Assembly (NCBI RefSeq): GCF_004104355.1
Contig: NZ_RJLM01000004.1
Location: 310,001 to 374,000, forward strand
Direction of reading: 5' to 3'
Length of the DNA: 64,000 nt
DNA from: Photobacterium chitinilyticum
GTDB lineage: Bacteria; Pseudomonadota; Gammaproteobacteria; Enterobacterales; Vibrionaceae
This document shows, one piece after another, positions 55,716 to 64,000 of the stretch; within the stretch, counting starts at the first letter, position 1; every line of letters starts with the position of its first letter. The notes beneath the pieces were generated by a model. It ran no database searches. It saw nothing but the letters and a program-made list of their open reading frames with translations, and was not told the DNA's origin. The translations under genes were made by a program, and so were the position numbers.

Positions 55716-56461
55716 TGTCGTTTACTGTTATCATTCCGGCACGTTACCAGTCATCTCGCCTGCCGGGTAAGCCGTTGGCAGACATTGGCGGTAAACCAAT
55801 GATCCAGTGGGTTTACGAGCAAGCGAGCAAAGCCGGTGCAGAGCAGGTAATTGTTGCAACTGACGATCAGCGCATTGTTGATGTGGTGAAGAGCTTTGGT
55901 GGCGAAGTCTGCCTGACACGTGATGATCATGAGTCGGGCACCGAGCGCCTGGCAGAAGTGGTTGATAAGTACCAGCTGGCCGATGATCAGATTGTGGTTA
56001 ATGTACAGGGAGACGAGCCGTTAATTCCTGAAACGATCATTCGCCAGGTTGCCGATAACCTGGCTCATAATGATGCTCCAATGGCCACGTTGGCGGTTGA
56101 AATTGACCATGCTGATGAAGTGTTTAATCCAAATGCGGTTAAAGTCGTTACGGATAAAAATGGTTATGCGATGTATTTCAGCCGGGCATCAATCCCGTGG
56201 GATCGTGATAATTTTGCCAAGCGCCCGCAGGAGATCCATCAGAATCTGATGCGACATATCGGTATCTACGCCTATCGTGCCGGGTTCATTAATACCTATA
56301 TCAACTGGGAACCGAGTGCACTGGAAAAAATCGAGGCACTGGAACAACTTCGCGTGCTGTGGTACGGCGAAAGAATTCATGTCGAAGTGGCTATTGATGC
56401 GCCGCCTGCCGGGGTTGATACACCAGAAGACCTAGAAAAAGTACGTGAGCTGATAGGCTGA
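55715..56461 (+). CDS. kdsB: CMP-Kdo synthetase
   Basis: Cytidylyltransferase of 248 residues, activating Kdo with CTP for attachment to lipid A. The N-terminal motif is [17 protein letters not shown] (5-21), followed by [16 protein letters not shown] and [13 protein letters not shown] near the end. The length equals E. coli KdsB (248). Its ATG overlaps the ycaR stop by one base. A terminator follows. Confidence 0.97.
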   Translation: MSFTVIIPARYQSSRLPGKPLADIGGKPMIQWVYEQASKAGAEQVIVATDDQRIVDVVKSFGGEVCLTRDDHESGTERLAEVVDKYQLADDQIVVNVQGDEPLIPETIIRQVADNLAHNDAPMATLAVEIDHADEVFNPNAVKVVTDKNGYAMYFSRASIPWDRDNFAKRPQEIHQNLMRHIGIYAYRAGFINTYINWEPSALEKIEALEQLRVLWYGERIHVEVAIDAPPAGVDTPEDLEKVRELIG

Positions 56462-56485
56462 GAAATCTATTACAGGCTACTACAT

Positions 56486-56516
56486 CAAAAAGGCTGATCG
56501 TGATTAGCCTTTTTAG
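56486..56516. terminator. kdsB terminator
   Basis: AAAAAGGCT...AGCCTTTTT hairpin with inner GAT/ATT pairing; it also may serve the converging OB-fold gene. Confidence 0.8.
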
Positions 56517-56533
56517 TATCTTATGCCCCGCTT

Positions 56534-56893
56534 TTATAAGATCTGAATATTGTCGACTTCGATTTCAGGTGTTGCACCACCTTCAACCTCACCATAAATA
56601 CGTAGGCGGGTATTGGCCGTAATGGCTTGATCTAGGCGTATATCGTCATCGAGTTCAACGTTGACTTCGTTGGTACCATCACTGAACACATAGGTGTCAG
56701 CATTAATTTGCTTGATCAGCTTGCCTTCAAGCACGATATCTTGCTTTGAGAACAGGCTAGTCTGTGCCAGTACTTTGCTTACTGTTGTTGTTTGTGTCGG
56801 ACCGCTATATGACACGCCGTTAGGGTTAGCAAGCGCGACAGCTGGCATGATGATCATTGCAGCGGTAATTGCATAAACAGTTTTCTTAATCAT
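56534..56893 (-). CDS. YgiW/YdeI-family periplasmic OB-fold protein
   Basis: Exported protein of 119 residues with a signal peptide (cleavage likely after AVALA, about 22) and the BOF/OB-fold core: VLEGKLIKQINADTYVFSDG, then VNVELDDDI and RLRIYGEVEGG and VDNIQIL. Members YgiW and YdeI in enterobacteria are stress-tolerance proteins tied to antimicrobial peptides and peroxide; the role here is by family only. ATG 56893 has AGGA at 5 bases; ATG 56899 lacks spacing. Confidence 0.85.
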   Translation of the reverse strand: MIKKTVYAITAAMIIMPAVALANPNGVSYSGPTQTTTVSKVLAQTSLFSKQDIVLEGKLIKQINADTYVFSDGTNEVNVELDDDIRLDQAITANTRLRIYGEVEGGATPEIEVDNIQIL

Positions 56894-57017
56894 GGTCATC
56901 CTACCTATCTCATTGTTGGTTTATCTTGGTTGATGAGTCTATTAAACACCGAAGTGGCTGAACTCGACGTGAGTAGGAAATTCATATTCTGTTCATGATG
57001 GTAATTTGCTTAATAAT

Positions 57018-57042
57018 ACAAAAAGACCACCCGAAGGTGGTC
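57018..57042 (-). terminator. Terminator of the TcyP-like gene
   Basis: Minus-strand GACCACC-TTCG-GGTGGTC followed by TTTTTG. Confidence 0.88.
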
Positions 57043-57070
57043 CTGAAATTAATTTTTCTGGATCAGCCCT

Positions 57071-58462
57071 TTAGGCTTCAACAGGCTTAATGTCGTTGTT
57101 TTCATCGGCGTCGAACAGGCTTTTATCGGCTTGTTCCAATACTCGGGACGTAATCGTTCCGGCTGTCATCGCACCGCTAACGTTGACAGCAGTTCGCCCC
57201 ATATCAATCAGTGGTTCGATTGAGATCAGCAGGCCAGCCAGTGCAACTGGCATATCCAACGCTGATAGTACAATCAGAGCAGCGAAAGTTGCGCCACCGC
57301 CAACACCGGCAATACCGAACGAGCTGATAGTGACGACGGCAATTAATGTCAGCATGAAGCTAGGGTCAAGCGGATTGATGCCAATAGTCGGAGCAATCAT
57401 GACAGCTAGCATGGCAGGGTATAAGCCCGCACAACCATTCTGACCCATCGTTGCTCCAAAGGATGCCGAGAAATTAGCAACCCCCTCGCCGTTGCCTAGT
57501 TTCTTTACCTGAGTATCGACATTCAGTGGGATTGTCCCGGCGCTTGAGCGGGAGGTGAAAGCAAAGGTCAGCACGGGCAAAATCTTTTTCAGATATCGAA
57601 CCGGGTTTACACCCACGAGAGAGACCAGTACTAAATGCATGACCAGGATGAGCGCAAGACCCACATAGGAGGCGGCAACGAAATTGATCAGGCTCAGAAT
57701 GTCATCGTAGTTTGAGCCAGCAACCACCTTGGCCATCAGTGCCAACACACCATACGGTGTAAGGCTCAGCACCATACGCACCAGAGTCCGAACCACCTCT
57801 TGTGCCACATTGATAAATTTCTCAAAGCTTGCACCTAGCTCAGGTTGGGTTCGTATAACACTCAGGCCTGCGATACCGATGAAAGCAGAGAAAATAACCA
57901 CAGCGATTGTTGATGTTGGACGACTGCCTGCAAGGTCGGCAAATGGATTGCCGGGGAAAAATGAAATGATCATATCGGCAAACGACAATGATTCAACAGT
58001 ACTTAGGCGAGTCTCAAGAATTTCACCACGGGCTATCTCTCGAGCCCCCTGAACAATGTCCTCCGCAGATAGACCAAAGAGATTGCTTATAAGGATACCA
58101 ATAAGTGCTGACGCTGCGGTTGTTGCTAGGAGAATACTGATACTCAGGCCTGAAATTTTACCTAGCGAGCCGGAATCTTTTACTTTGATGATGGCACCGA
58201 TAATTGAAACCATGATCAAAGGCATGATGATCATTTTCAATAGGCTGACATATCCCGCGCCGATGATATTAATATATTCGAGGGTGTCGGTGATAGCCTG
58301 GCTGCCACCACCGTATACCAGCTGCAGTGTACCGCCAAAGATAACGCCCAAACCAAGGCCGGCAAAGACTTGTTTGGACAGGGTGCGTTTGGCTTTTTGC
58401 TGTTTGACCAACAGGCCAATAAGCAGGGCGAAGATCGCCAGGTTGACAATTTGATACATCAT
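57071..58462 (-). CDS. tcyP: L-cystine sodium/proton symporter, TcyP/YdjN-like
   Basis: Inner-membrane transporter of 463 residues of the dicarboxylate/amino acid:cation symporter family. Many stretches match E. coli YdjN (TcyP): VFSLTPYGVLALMAKVVAGSN-like region, VLTFAFTSRSSAGTIPLNV (about 290-308), FGATMGQNGCAGLYPAMLAVM, and GVGGGATFAALIVL. Family Na+ and substrate sites lie in these hairpins. It likely imports cystine. The frame is open to 58522, but ATG 58462 or 58459 fits the usual N terminus MYQIVNLAIFALLIGLL. The 278 bases ahead of it hold no gene I can support. Confidence 0.92.
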   Translation of the reverse strand: MMYQIVNLAIFALLIGLLVKQQKAKRTLSKQVFAGLGLGVIFGGTLQLVYGGGSQAITDTLEYINIIGAGYVSLLKMIIMPLIMVSIIGAIIKVKDSGSLGKISGLSISILLATTAASALIGILISNLFGLSAEDIVQGAREIARGEILETRLSTVESLSFADMIISFFPGNPFADLAGSRPTSTIAVVIFSAFIGIAGLSVIRTQPELGASFEKFINVAQEVVRTLVRMVLSLTPYGVLALMAKVVAGSNYDDILSLINFVAASYVGLALILVMHLVLVSLVGVNPVRYLKKILPVLTFAFTSRSSAGTIPLNVDTQVKKLGNGEGVANFSASFGATMGQNGCAGLYPAMLAVMIAPTIGINPLDPSFMLTLIAVVTISSFGIAGVGGGATFAALIVLSALDMPVALAGLLISIEPLIDMGRTAVNVSGAMTAGTITSRVLEQADKSLFDADENNDIKPVEA

Positions 58463-58764
58463 GCTGAGCAGTTCCAAGTATTTTATTTCTGACGTCCGAA
58501 ACTCCATTTTCAGACTTATCAATAAGTTGAGAATGATAATTGTATGATGTAAGGCTCAAAACAGAAACGGTTTTTAATAACTAAAGCTATAAGAAAATCG
58601 AACATAATAAAACTTTTAGGAATATGGATGGCAGTGTACACAAACTGGTTGTTTATTGCACTTGTTGGTGATGTTGTTACACAGCGGCGTTCTGGGTAAT
58701 CATGAGTTTAGATAACGGTGTATTTAGGTGCAGGGGTAGCTGGAGGATGAAGTAGAAAGGGTGA

Positions 58765-58791
58765 TATCAGGCCGATTATCCGGCCTGATAG
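58765..58791 (-). terminator. Possible terminator hairpin of elyC
   Basis: ATCAGGCCG-GATAAT-CGGCCTGAT style stem just after the gene end. Only a short pyrimidine run, not a clean T run, follows on the minus strand. Confidence 0.4.
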
Positions 58792-58800
58792 ATATGAGTG

Positions 58801-59643
58801 CTAAGCTGGAACCTTGGTATTTAGCGCCAACTCAGTGGATATTTTTGTGGTTGATTCGGGTTGCTGGGGAGCTTGTTTCGGCTCACCAAGCAGGTTTCTC
58901 AGGCGCTGCCACCATTGGCCCAATGTTTCGTGCCAGTAGCGTTCAGTTTGCTCTAGATACTTGGCCTGGGGTTTATAGCGTTCCCAAGGTTGCTTGATCT
59001 TGTTGCTGGCAAGGAAATTGGTTGGGGCCGGTATTGGGGTGAGGCCTGCCTGTTTAAACTCATTTAGAGCACGAGTCATATGACTGGCTGAGGTAACAAG
59101 TACTAATTTATCATCACCCACGACAGAAGCAGCCTGAAAAGCTTCCTCCCAGGTGTCCTTGGCGGTTTCCAGTAGTAGAATATCACTTTTGTTAGCCCCC
59201 AGTGCCAGGGCCACTTTTGCCATCATTCGCGCCTGGCTGATACTTGAACCGCCGCCGTAGCCCGATAGGATCAATTTTGACCCCGGGAACATTCGATGGA
59301 TGCGCATACCTTCCGCCAGACGCATTAACGAAGTGCGTGACAGCTCTGAGGTAATAGGCATCGCGTGGTCGATAACGTGCCCGCTCCCCAAGACCATTAC
59401 GAAGTTGACCGTGGTGGACGAAGGCACATAGGGGTTATTTTCGCGTTCCAAAGGCCGTAGCAAGCTGGTTGCAATCGGCTGGAAAGACACGAGGAAAATA
59501 CCCAAAAAAGCAAAGGCAATGAAAAAGGACGCGAGCCCTTTACGCCGGGTAAACCAAAGTAACAGTAAGCCCATAAACCCGATAATTAGCAGTGCGGGCA
59601 GGGGCATTAGTAGTGCAGAAACAATTTTTTTTAATTCAAACAT
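58801..59643 (-). CDS. elyC: ElyC-like envelope biogenesis factor (DUF218/SanA-type domain)
   Basis: Inner-membrane protein of 280 residues with two N-terminal membrane segments (about 9-30 and 36-55) and a DUF218 domain facing the periplasm: VMVLGSGHVID, LILSGYGGGSSISQARMMA, LLETAKDTWEEAF, LVTSASHMTRA. E. coli ElyC supports peptidoglycan synthesis at low temperature and its gene is also beside cmoM and mukFEB. A short Pro/Gln-rich tail follows the domain. The start is divergent from cmoM, with about 120 bases for two promoters. Confidence 0.9.
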   Translation of the reverse strand: MFELKKIVSALLMPLPALLIIGFMGLLLLWFTRRKGLASFFIAFAFLGIFLVSFQPIATSLLRPLERENNPYVPSSTTVNFVMVLGSGHVIDHAMPITSELSRTSLMRLAEGMRIHRMFPGSKLILSGYGGGSSISQARMMAKVALALGANKSDILLLETAKDTWEEAFQAASVVGDDKLVLVTSASHMTRALNEFKQAGLTPIPAPTNFLASNKIKQPWERYKPQAKYLEQTERYWHETLGQWWQRLRNLLGEPKQAPQQPESTTKISTELALNTKVPA

Positions 59644-59763
59644 GCAATGTAGTCCGAAAATTCAGCAGTTGAGCTCGAAAAAGCACCACAAGCCTTTATT
59701 CCTTTAACGCTTGTGAGAAAATAAGCCACATTTTTTCAACCGCTATCATAACGTAAAGTTGAC

Positions 59764-60600
59764 GTGATCAAAGATCGAAATTTTGACGACCTAGCGCAAA
59801 AATTTGCGAAAAACATCTACGGCACAGCGAAAGGCCAAATTAGGCAGACCGTTGTCTGGCAAGATCTTGAGCAGATTTTAGCCTTGCTAGAAGCACAAAC
59901 ACCGTTGCATATTCTTGATGCAGGCGGGGGGATCGGCCAGCTGTCGCAAAAGATTGCAGAGTTGGGGCATCGTGTCACTTTATGTGATCTTTCTGGTGAA
60001 ATGCTGAAGTTGGCCGAGCAGGAAATTGCCAACCACGGCCTTCTTGAGCAGTATCGCTTGGTGCACAGCCCAGTCCAGGAGATTGGTGAGCACTTGAGTG
60101 AGCCAGCGGATTTGGTTTTATTCCATGCAGTAATGGAGTGGCTATCAGATCCGAAGGAAGCGCTTGAACGGCTCTTGGAGCAGACTAAGTCCGGCGGAGT
60201 TATCTCCGTGATGTTCTACAACTACAACGGGCTGCTGTTTAAGAATCTTATTTGTGGCAATCTTACCCATATTGAAGAGGGGATGCCGCATCGTAAGCGC
60301 TTCAAGCTACAGCCGCAGCAAGCCATTAAGCCTGAAGATGTCTATAGCTGGTTAACCGATGCCGGATTTACTATCTTAGGCAAAACCGGCGTGCGTACCT
60401 TCCATGACTATATGCAGACAACCATGGTTGGAGATTACAGTTTTGAACAAGTTCTTGAGATGGAGCAAAAGCTTTGTCGTCAGGAGCCTTATTTGTCCTT
60501 GGGCCGCTATATCCATGTATATGCCCAGAAGCCATCAGGCCAAGTAAAACTGGCTGATAATGGGACATGCAACGATAACAGCAATAAGGACAACGGATGA
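59764..60600 (+). CDS. cmoM: tRNA U34 carboxymethyltransferase-linked methyltransferase CmoM (SmtA)
   Basis: SAM-dependent methyltransferase of 278 residues. Motif I is [17 protein letters not shown] (about 45-61), then [11 protein letters not shown] and [15 protein letters not shown]. CmoM methylates the carboxy group of 5-carboxymethoxyuridine at position 34 of certain tRNAs. The start codon is GTG at 59764 with a poor ribosome-binding site; no ATG before motif I fits. It overlaps mukF by ATGA, and precedes it as in E. coli. Confidence 0.9.
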   Translation: MIKDRNFDDLAQKFAKNIYGTAKGQIRQTVVWQDLEQILALLEAQTPLHILDAGGGIGQLSQKIAELGHRVTLCDLSGEMLKLAEQEIANHGLLEQYRLVHSPVQEIGEHLSEPADLVLFHAVMEWLSDPKEALERLLEQTKSGGVISVMFYNYNGLLFKNLICGNLTHIEEGMPHRKRFKLQPQQAIKPEDVYSWLTDAGFTILGKTGVRTFHDYMQTTMVGDYSFEQVLEMEQKLCRQEPYLSLGRYIHVYAQKPSGQVKLADNGTCNDNSNKDNG

Positions 60601-61919
60601 GTGATGTATCCCAGACCGTTCCTGAGTTGGTGAGTTGGGTTAAGCAGCATGAGTTTTCGCTTAACCTGCCAACGGAACGGCTGGCGTTCTTGTTGGCGAT
60701 TGCTGTGCTAAGCGGCGATCGCTTTGATGAAGAATTAGGGGAAGGAGAACTGATTGATGCGTTTCGCATAGTAAGCGACATGTTCGATCAGTCACAAGAA
60801 ACCCTGGCCTTTCGTGCCAATAACGCCATTAATGAGTTGGTTCGCCAACGTTTAGTTACCCGCTTTACCAGCGAGATGAACGATGGTGCCAGTATTTACC
60901 GCCTCAGCCCGCTAGCGCTGAGCATAACGGATTACTATGCCCGCCATCGCGAGTATTCATCGCTGAAATTGTCGATTCAGCTGGCGATGGTTGCCGACGA
61001 GATCAACAAAGCGGCGGAAGCCGCGCAGGAAGGCGGCGATGAGAAACACTGGCGCCAGCAAGTTTATGCCGTACTGAAATATTCAGTGGCGGAAATTTTT
61101 GACCGGATTGATCTTAACCAGCGTACCATGGACGAGCAGCAGCAACAGGTGAAGCAAGATATTGCCGAATTGCTGAACCAGGATTGGCGTGCGGCCATTA
61201 CCAGCTGTGAAAGTTTGCTGAATGAAACATCCAGCACTTTGCGTGAACTGCAAGATACCCTGCAGGCGGCTGGTGACCAGTTGCAAACCCAGCTCTTGGT
61301 TATCCAGGAAGAAATTCAGGGCAACCCGGATCTGGATTTCGTCGACGGGATGATATTTATCCTGCAGGCCAAGTTGGACCGGATCATCAACTGGGGCCAG
61401 CAGGCTATTGATCTGTGGATTGGTTATGACCGCCATGTTCATAAGTTCATCCGTACCGCGATTGATATGGACAAGAACCGTGCGTTCAGCCAGCGCCTGC
61501 GCCAGTCGGTTACCGATTATTTTGACGACCCTTGGTTGCTGATTTATGCCGACGCCGAACGTCTGCTGGACATGCGTGACGAGGCGCTGGTACTGCGAGA
61601 CGACGAAGTCACCGGTATTGTGCCGGAAGAGATGGAATTTGAAGAGCTCAGCCAGGTCAACGACCAGCTGGCCGACCAAGTTGCTGCAATGCTGCAGACC
61701 CACAAAGAAACGGGTGCTGCGATTAACCTAAGTTTGCTTCTTAAAGACTATTTGGCTCAACAACCACATGCGCAGCACTTTGATTTAACGCGTATTGTGA
61801 TTGATCAGGCTGTAAGGCTCGGTTACTCAGAGTCAGACTTCAATGCAATACAGCCTGACTGGGAAGCTATCAACGACTACGGAGCCAAGGTACAAGCTAA
61901 TGTCATCGATAAATATTGA
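60597..61919 (+). CDS. mukF: Chromosome partition protein MukF (kleisin)
   Basis: Kleisin subunit of the MukBEF condensin, 440 residues (the usual length). An N-terminal winged-helix dimerisation part (about 10-110), a middle helical bundle (about 150-310) and a C-terminal winged-helix for the MukB head are expected; [29 protein letters not shown] is a typical piece. AAGGA lies 6 bases before the ATG, which overlaps the cmoM stop. The mukE start lies within its end by 20 bases. Confidence 0.96.
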   Translation: MSDVSQTVPELVSWVKQHEFSLNLPTERLAFLLAIAVLSGDRFDEELGEGELIDAFRIVSDMFDQSQETLAFRANNAINELVRQRLVTRFTSEMNDGASIYRLSPLALSITDYYARHREYSSLKLSIQLAMVADEINKAAEAAQEGGDEKHWRQQVYAVLKYSVAEIFDRIDLNQRTMDEQQQQVKQDIAELLNQDWRAAITSCESLLNETSSTLRELQDTLQAAGDQLQTQLLVIQEEIQGNPDLDFVDGMIFILQAKLDRIINWGQQAIDLWIGYDRHVHKFIRTAIDMDKNRAFSQRLRQSVTDYFDDPWLLIYADAERLLDMRDEALVLRDDEVTGIVPEEMEFEELSQVNDQLADQVAAMLQTHKETGAAINLSLLLKDYLAQQPHAQHFDLTRIVIDQAVRLGYSESDFNAIQPDWEAINDYGAKVQANVIDKY

Positions 61920-62628
61920 AGAATTTATGCCTGAAAAGTTGGCCAAGGCGATTGCCAACCCACTTTTCCCGGCACTGGATAATGCGCTACGTTCTGGCCG
62001 TCATATTGCCAGCGAAGATATGGATAACCATGCCCTGCTGATTGAATGCGAGCAGGTACTGGTTATGTTTTACAAACGTTATAACGCCGAGCTGGTACGG
62101 GCACCTGAAGGGTTCTTCTACCTGCGTCCGCGTTCGACGTCTCTGATTGGCCGTTCTGTACTGTCAGAAATCGATATGCTGGTCGGCAAGGTACTGTGTT
62201 TCCTTTACCTGAGCCCGGAGCGATTGGCCCATGAGGGGATCTTCACCAACCAGGAGCTATTTGAAGAGCTGCTGGCACTGGCGGACGAAGCGAAGCTGAT
62301 GAAGCTGGTCACCAACCGAGCTTCAGGATCCGATCTCGACAGGGAAAAACTGTTCGACAAAGTCAAAACATCGCTGCGTCGCCTGCGCCGTATCGGGATG
62401 ATCATTCCCATTGGCGAAAACGGTAAATTCCGCATTAGCGAGGCTGTATTCCGCTTTGGGGCCGATGTCAGAACTGGTGATGATGTGCGCGAAGCGCAGC
62501 TTCGTCTGATCCGTGACGGTGAGGCGGTCGTTGTTCATCAGCAGGAACCGAGTCAGTCGAGCCTGTTGGATAACGAGCAAGAAAAAGAACCAGAAGCTGG
62601 GCATGACGGACAGGAGGGTGAAGCCTGA
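61900..62628 (+). CDS. mukE: Chromosome partition protein MukE
   Basis: KITE-type subunit of 242 residues binding MukF and, through it, the MukB head. It starts [21 protein letters not shown], as E. coli MukE, with ATG 61900 inside mukF. Conserved stretches include [31 protein letters not shown] and [12 protein letters not shown]. The last 30 residues are acidic and Gln-rich, likely disordered. The stop shares a base with the mukB start. Confidence 0.96.
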   Translation: MSSINIEEFMPEKLAKAIANPLFPALDNALRSGRHIASEDMDNHALLIECEQVLVMFYKRYNAELVRAPEGFFYLRPRSTSLIGRSVLSEIDMLVGKVLCFLYLSPERLAHEGIFTNQELFEELLALADEAKLMKLVTNRASGSDLDREKLFDKVKTSLRRLRRIGMIIPIGENGKFRISEAVFRFGADVRTGDDVREAQLRLIRDGEAVVVHQQEPSQSSLLDNEQEKEPEAGHDGQEGEA

Positions 62629-64000
62629 TGGAACGCGGTAAGTATCAATCGCTGACAATGGTCAACTGGAACGGCTTCTTTGCCCGTACGTTTGACATTG
62701 ATAATTTGGTTACCACTTTGTCGGGTGGTAACGGTGCCGGTAAGTCGACCACCATGGCGGCTTTCATCACCACGTTGATCCCTGATCAAAGCTTGCTGCA
62801 CTTTCGAAATACGACGGAAGCCGGTAGTTCGAATGCTTCGCGCGACAAGGGCCTGCACGGTAAGTTGAAGCCGGGCGCCTGTTATGCCGCTTTGGATGTC
62901 GTTAACTCTAAGAAGCAACGTATTGTCTTTGCAGTAAAACTTCAGCAAGTTGCTGGCCGTGACAAGAAAGTGGACATCAAGCCATTTATTATCCAGGGCC
63001 TGCCATCGGACGTTAAGCCGACGGAACTACTGGTTGAAACGCTGTCTGATAATCAGGCTCGCGTTCGCCAGATCAATGAAGTCAAAGAAATTGCTTCCGG
63101 GTATGAAGGGGTACACTTCAAAGCATTTAACTCGGTGACGGATTACCACGCTCAGATGTTTGAGTTTGGTGTTTTGCCGAAAAAATTACGTAATAGCAGC
63201 GATCGCTCTAAGTTTTACCGCTTGATTGAAGCCTCTTTATACGGGGGGATTTCCAGTGCGATTACCCGCTCGCTGCGTGACTACCTATTGCCGCACAATA
63301 CCGGGGTAAAGAAGGCATTCCAGGACATGGAAGCCGCCCTGCGTGAAAACCGGATGACGCTGGAAGCCATCAAGCTGACCCAGAACGACCGTGACTTGTT
63401 CAAGCATTTGATCACAGAGGCAACGAATTACGTAGCCGCGGACTATATGCGCCATGCCAACGAGCGCCGTAAAAAGCTGGAAAAAACATTAAGTCTGCGT
63501 GGCGAGCTGTTGGGATCACGTAAAATCTTGGGCGATCAACAAAAGTCCATGATTAACATGACCGGTGAACTCGATGAACTGACCGAGCGTGAAGGTGCGC
63601 TTGAACAAGATCATCAGGCTGCGTCCGATCACCTGCAACTGGTTCAGACGGCAGTACGTCAGCAAGAGAAGATTGAACGGTATCGTGAAGATCTTGAGGA
63701 GCTGACCGAACGTCTCGAAGAACAGGTGATGGTGGTTGAAGAAGCCGCCGAGCAGCTGGCAATGGTAGAAGAGCAGGCGCTGCTTACCGAAGAGGAAGTA
63801 GATAGTCTGAAAACACAGTTGGCAGACTACCAACAGGCGCTGGATATGCAGCAGACCCGTGCCCTGCAATATCAGCAGGCGGTACAGGCGCTGGAAAAAG
63901 CCCGCGAGTTGTCTGGTGATCACCAGTTACTAGCCGATCAGGCGGTGCCGTACCTTTCCCAGCTCAAGCAGGAGCAGGAAGTGCAGACCACTGCGCTGCT
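62628..64000 (+). CDS. mukB: Chromosome partition protein MukB, N-terminal part (cut by window end)
   Basis: SMC-like ATPase; 457 codons are visible of an expected nearly 1500. It begins [20 protein letters not shown], with Walker [10 protein letters not shown] at about 34-42. After the head (to about 280) the reading frame enters a long coiled coil rich in Glu, Gln, Leu and Ala. The frame is open to position 64000. MukB entraps and loops DNA, with MukF and MukE bridging its heads. ATG 62628 overlaps the mukE stop as TGATG. Confidence 0.95.
   Translation, partial: MERGKYQSLTMVNWNGFFARTFDIDNLVTTLSGGNGAGKSTTMAAFITTLIPDQSLLHFRNTTEAGSSNASRDKGLHGKLKPGACYAALDVVNSKKQRIVFAVKLQQVAGRDKKVDIKPFIIQGLPSDVKPTELLVETLSDNQARVRQINEVKEIASGYEGVHFKAFNSVTDYHAQMFEFGVLPKKLRNSSDRSKFYRLIEASLYGGISSAITRSLRDYLLPHNTGVKKAFQDMEAALRENRMTLEAIKLTQNDRDLFKHLITEATNYVAADYMRHANERRKKLEKTLSLRGELLGSRKILGDQQKSMINMTGELDELTEREGALEQDHQAASDHLQLVQTAVRQQEKIERYREDLEELTERLEEQVMVVEEAAEQLAMVEEQALLTEEEVDSLKTQLADYQQALDMQQTRALQYQQAVQALEKARELSGDHQLLADQAVPYLSQLKQEQEVQTTAL

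Overview
The window looks like chromosomal DNA of a gammaproteobacterium of the family Vibrionaceae (Vibrio/Photobacterium-like). Reasons: FabV as enoyl-ACP reductase beside a TetR gene and a FadE-like dehydrogenase, CsiV next to Mfd and a PilZ protein, an RND pump with two adaptor lipoproteins, and enterobacterial-type blocks (hinT-ycfL-lpoB-thiK-ycfP-ndh, msbA-lpxK-ycaR-kdsB, elyC-cmoM-mukFEB, ybjL-grxA). The species cannot be fixed from sequence reading alone. No rRNA, tRNA, prophage, insertion sequence or CRISPR array was recognised; this is mostly core chromosome with compact operons.

Layout. 0.2-1.0 kb: a YeeZ-like NAD(P)-binding protein. 1.1-2.1 kb: a gene-free stretch that I read as four tandem minus-strand small RNA genes, each with a sigma-E-like promoter, a shared seed identical to the 5' end of RybB, and its own Rho-independent terminator. 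This is the most interesting part of the window; as I recall, the single sigma-E sRNA gene vrrA of V. cholerae lies beside the same tetR gene. 2.3-6.8 kb: TetR regulator, FadE-like acyl-CoA dehydrogenase and FabV (lipid metabolism). 6.9-11.2 kb (minus): PhoQ/PhoP-type two-component system, YbjL-type transporter, glutaredoxin 1. 11.5-16.7 kb (plus): iron-type alcohol dehydrogenase, a decayed nfsA remnant, an orphan coiled-coil lipoprotein, an acetate/succinate transporter (SatP family) and an ADP-ribosylglycohydrolase-fold protein. 16.8-21.9 kb (minus): serine catabolism (sdaC-sdaA), NudL and PabB. 22.2-29.3 kb (plus): class I fumarase and a VexIJK-like RND pump. 29.4-32.6 kb (minus): PyrC and a chemoreceptor.

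33.0-40.0 kb (plus): HinT, a run of envelope lipoproteins (COG3014, YcfL, LpoB, DUF6279) interleaved with ThiK, then YcfP and Ndh; nagZ, which sits in this block in E. coli, is absent. 40.1-46.2 kb (minus): FKBP isomerase, a GNAT acetyltransferase, and the plzB-mfd-csiV group. 46.4-56.5 kb (plus): LolCDE lipoprotein exporter, ComEC, and the LPS set MsbA-LpxK-YcaR-KdsB, with a divergent DUF2062 gene. 56.5-59.6 kb (minus): a YgiW/YdeI OB-fold protein, a TcyP-like cystine symporter, ElyC. 59.8-64.0 kb (plus): CmoM and the MukF-MukE-MukB condensin; mukB is cut by the window end.

A common theme is the cell envelope: sigma-E-type sRNAs (which in relatives repress outer-membrane protein and lipoprotein mRNAs), the lipoprotein sorting machine, activators for both class A penicillin-binding proteins (LpoB for PBP1B, CsiV for PBP1A), LPS export and synthesis, ElyC and PhoPQ.
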